From the NCBI RefSeq assembly GCF_007860185.1, contig NZ_SJPY01000012.1, positions 1 to 64,000 of the forward strand: a DNA stretch of 64,000 nt, read 5' to 3'. Below the pieces are notes generated by a model. The model made no database searches, was not told the origin of the DNA, and was given only the letters and a program-made list of their open reading frames with translations. Within the stretch, counting starts at the first letter, position 1; each line of letters begins with the position of its first letter. A program made the translations under genes and the position numbers. The DNA comes from Novipirellula aureliae. GTDB lineage: Bacteria; Planctomycetota; Planctomycetia; Pirellulales; Pirellulaceae. Of this stretch, positions 62,553 through 64,000 are shown one piece after another.

Positions 62553-63539
62553 TCATAGAAACGATTTTCGCAAAATATCCGTCTCTATTTTCCCCGAAGT
62601 CCAAGTTCGCCCCGTACGCAAATTAGAGAACGTCACCAATGCAGGGCTAAAAAGAAGCGGATCCACTTTATAGAAGTCAAAATCATAACCCTCAAAGATG
62701 GCCGCAAAGGGACGCCCATGGTCAGCGGAACTGGGGCTCGGAACCTTCTCGGCAATCGCCTCAACCGCCTCGTCGTCGCAGTCAACCCACAACGTCACTT
62801 CCCCTCCATAAAGAATCGCGTCGTTGGTACGCCCGATGCCTCGAACCGTATCGCCGGTTTTAGCAACAGGAGCGATTGGCGCGTTTCCCGTCGCCGAGAC
62901 GACGCGCGTTACATCAAACCCCAGCGAATAAAGTTTGTGCATGGCGGTTTCAATCGAACGAGCAACCACTTGGATCGTCCCGGCGATCGAGGTGCTCGGG
63001 GCGATCGCAATCCGAATTTGATCCGCCGCAACGCGACACTGCTCGGCAATCGAACGAATCGCCGAAACCGTCGGCAATTTTTCAGCCTCCAACACACCGA
63101 CGACCACGGACGCTGTTTCGGCCAATCCGAGATCGTGTAACATCTCTTCCTTCCCCCGGACCAAACGCATCGGTCCGCTACCCATTGCAAAGAAGTCGTC
63201 CGTTGAAACGGGCCAACCTGCGTACTGGCTCGCTAGGCAGGCCTCGACCGGTCGATCCGTACGGACAAAAACACTGTTCGAAACAACATGCGTCGCCCGA
63301 TCACAGGGCACGATCGCGACGTCCGCTAGGTCGGCAAGGCAAAGTCGGGCCAGAGCGATCCCACCAGCAAGCGATCCACGGTGGTGAACACCAGCATCGA
63401 GGATTTTGGCTCCTTCGATGACCGATGCCCTCAACGATGCCCTCAACGACGCATCGTGACCTGCCGCCACGCCGTTTTGATCGATCAATTGGTCGAAAAG
63501 CGAGCACATACGCTCGTTGACTGAGTTTGGAACTAACAT
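62553..63539 (-). CDS. mch: Methenyl-tetrahydromethanopterin cyclohydrolase
   Basis: About 328 aa. It interconverts methenyl- and formyl-H4MPT in C1 oxidation or detoxification of formaldehyde. Family blocks visible include GAKILDAGVHHRGSLAGGIA, VVSNSVFVRTDRPVEACLAS, YAGWPVS, FFAMGSGPMRL, VVSATGNAPIAPVAKTG, RTNDAILYGGEVTLWV and the C-terminal PFAAIFEGYDFDFYKVDPLLFSPA. The start is uncertain: Met at 63539 (MLVPNSVNERMCSLF) gives a normal-length protein; the open frame begins at 63608 with another Met at 63575. H4MPT-dependent genes are a known planctomycete trait. It heads the run mch - ATP-grasp - OleC-like. Confidence 0.93.
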   Translation of the reverse strand: MLVPNSVNERMCSLFDQLIDQNGVAAGHDASLRASLRASVIEGAKILDAGVHHRGSLAGGIALARLCLADLADVAIVPCDRATHVVSNSVFVRTDRPVEACLASQYAGWPVSTDDFFAMGSGPMRLVRGKEEMLHDLGLAETASVVVGVLEAEKLPTVSAIRSIAEQCRVAADQIRIAIAPSTSIAGTIQVVARSIETAMHKLYSLGFDVTRVVSATGNAPIAPVAKTGDTVRGIGRTNDAILYGGEVTLWVDCDDEAVEAIAEKVPSPSSADHGRPFAAIFEGYDFDFYKVDPLLFSPALVTFSNLRTGRTWTSGKIETDILRKSFL

Positions 63540-63614
63540 AACTAAATGGTTGCCGAGACGAGCACTTTTGTCCATACGGGGTACCGCCCTTGCCCGCCAG
63601 GACCACAATTGACG

Positions 63615-64000
63615 TCACTTGTGAATCGATTCGCCTTCGTCTTGAATATGAACTTTTCCTCGGTAGCGTAACGCTACAAACATAAACACGATTGCCGCCA
63701 ACAACATCATGATCGTGAAGAACCAATAATAGGACGCCCCGGGCAACTTCGACGTTCCATCATCATTGGCAATCACACCGTTGACGACCGCCGTGATCAA
63801 ATTGCCCAACGATACCGACAACAAGTACAAACTCATGATGATACTCTTGATGCTGTTGGGCGCCTGCGTATAGCTAAACTCCAAACAGGTGATCGACACC
63901 ATTACTTCGGCGGCGGTCAAAATCAGATACGCTAACGCTTGCCATGAAATGCAAGGGCGGCCACCGTTTTGAATCGACGTTTCAATCAGCGCACTCACCG
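63615..64000 (-). CDS. C-terminal end of a POT-family (MFS) peptide transporter
   Basis: Partial: the gene runs off the right edge, only the last about 128 codons are seen. Hydrophobic segments include WQALAYLILTAAEVMVSITCLEF, MSLYLLSVSLGNLITAVVNG, YYWFFTIMMLLAAIVFMFVAL. SYTQAPNSIKSIIMSLYLL is the C-terminal signature of proton-dependent oligopeptide transporters. The protein ends in a short charged tail. Separate from mch by about 75 bp on the same strand. Confidence 0.83.
   Translation of the reverse strand, partial: VSALIETSIQNGGRPCISWQALAYLILTAAEVMVSITCLEFSYTQAPNSIKSIIMSLYLLSVSLGNLITAVVNGVIANDDGTSKLPGASYYWFFTIMMLLAAIVFMFVALRYRGKVHIQDEGESIHK

Noticed and set aside
1-64000. Insertion sequences, prophage or integrase genes
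   Set aside because: No transposase, integrase or phage structural motif was recognised. The inverted repeats seen are short and not linked to such genes.
1-64000. tRNA or rRNA genes
   Set aside because: No segment with a recognisable cloverleaf or conserved rRNA sequence was found by eye; a tRNA search program would settle this.

Overview
The window looks like a chromosomal segment of a marine planctomycete of the Pirellulaceae (Rhodopirellula/Blastopirellula type). The evidence is the gene content: many sulfatases, a DUF1559 prepilin-like protein with its small lipoprotein partner, long membrane Ser/Thr kinases, a planctomycete-type ECF sigma factor, tetrahydromethanopterin-linked Mch, and a planctomycete/verrucomicrobial bacterial microcompartment (BMC) locus. 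I recognised no tRNA, rRNA, CRISPR array or transposase.

Region by region. 1-2.5 kb is decayed sequence: 2.7 tandem copies of a 246-bp unit followed by two pseudogenes. 2.6-14.3 kb is a plus-strand polysaccharide-degradation cluster: four secreted sulfatases, two GH29-like (alpha-L-fucosidase-like) proteins, one secreted esterase and one truncated secreted protein. 14.8-17.2 kb has a small lipoprotein, a DUF1559 protein and an ECF sigma factor. 17.4-21.4 kb holds a secreted DUF2202 protein followed by a membrane histidine kinase and an NtrC-type sigma54 activator. In front of the DUF2202 gene are a -24/-12-type promoter and a perfect 17-bp palindrome at enhancer distance. This resembles the ZraP-ZraS-ZraR arrangement with a different effector. 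21.5-24.5 kb is an Mla-type lipid ABC transporter. 24.8-26.5 kb is an HTTM membrane protein with a partner. 27-45 kb is mostly housekeeping (frr, pyrH, rsgA, ftsH, hemL, a PanE-like reductase, ribD) mixed with a Ser/Thr kinase, a haem protein, a glycine-zipper protein and a SEC-C/TPR protein. 45.2-47.8 kb is an M1 aminopeptidase with HEAT-like repeats.

48.2-56.9 kb is a complete BMC operon: DeoR regulator, PduL phosphotransacylase, two BMC-H and three BMC-P shell proteins, acetate/propionate kinase, CoA-acylating aldehyde dehydrogenase, class II aldolase, a lactate/malate-type dehydrogenase and a 218-aa protein of unknown function. A perfect 8-4-8 inverted repeat just upstream of deoR is a candidate operator. 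57-64 kb has a membrane zinc protease-like protein, a sensor-type Ser/Thr kinase, an OleC-like adenylating enzyme, an ATP-grasp enzyme, mch and the end of a POT-family transporter.

How it fits together (inference): the sulfatases, fucosidase-like enzymes and esterase would strip sulfated, acetylated fucose-containing polysaccharides. The released L-fucose or L-rhamnose would enter the BMC pathway: aldolase to lactaldehyde, aldehyde dehydrogenase to lactyl-CoA, PduL to lactyl-phosphate, kinase to lactate plus ATP, with the dehydrogenase recycling NADH. Planctomycete BMCs of this type are known to serve fucose and rhamnose. The physical proximity of both halves in one window is the notable part. 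The candidates I consider least described are the DUF2202/two-component/sigma54 module and the 218-aa BMC protein.
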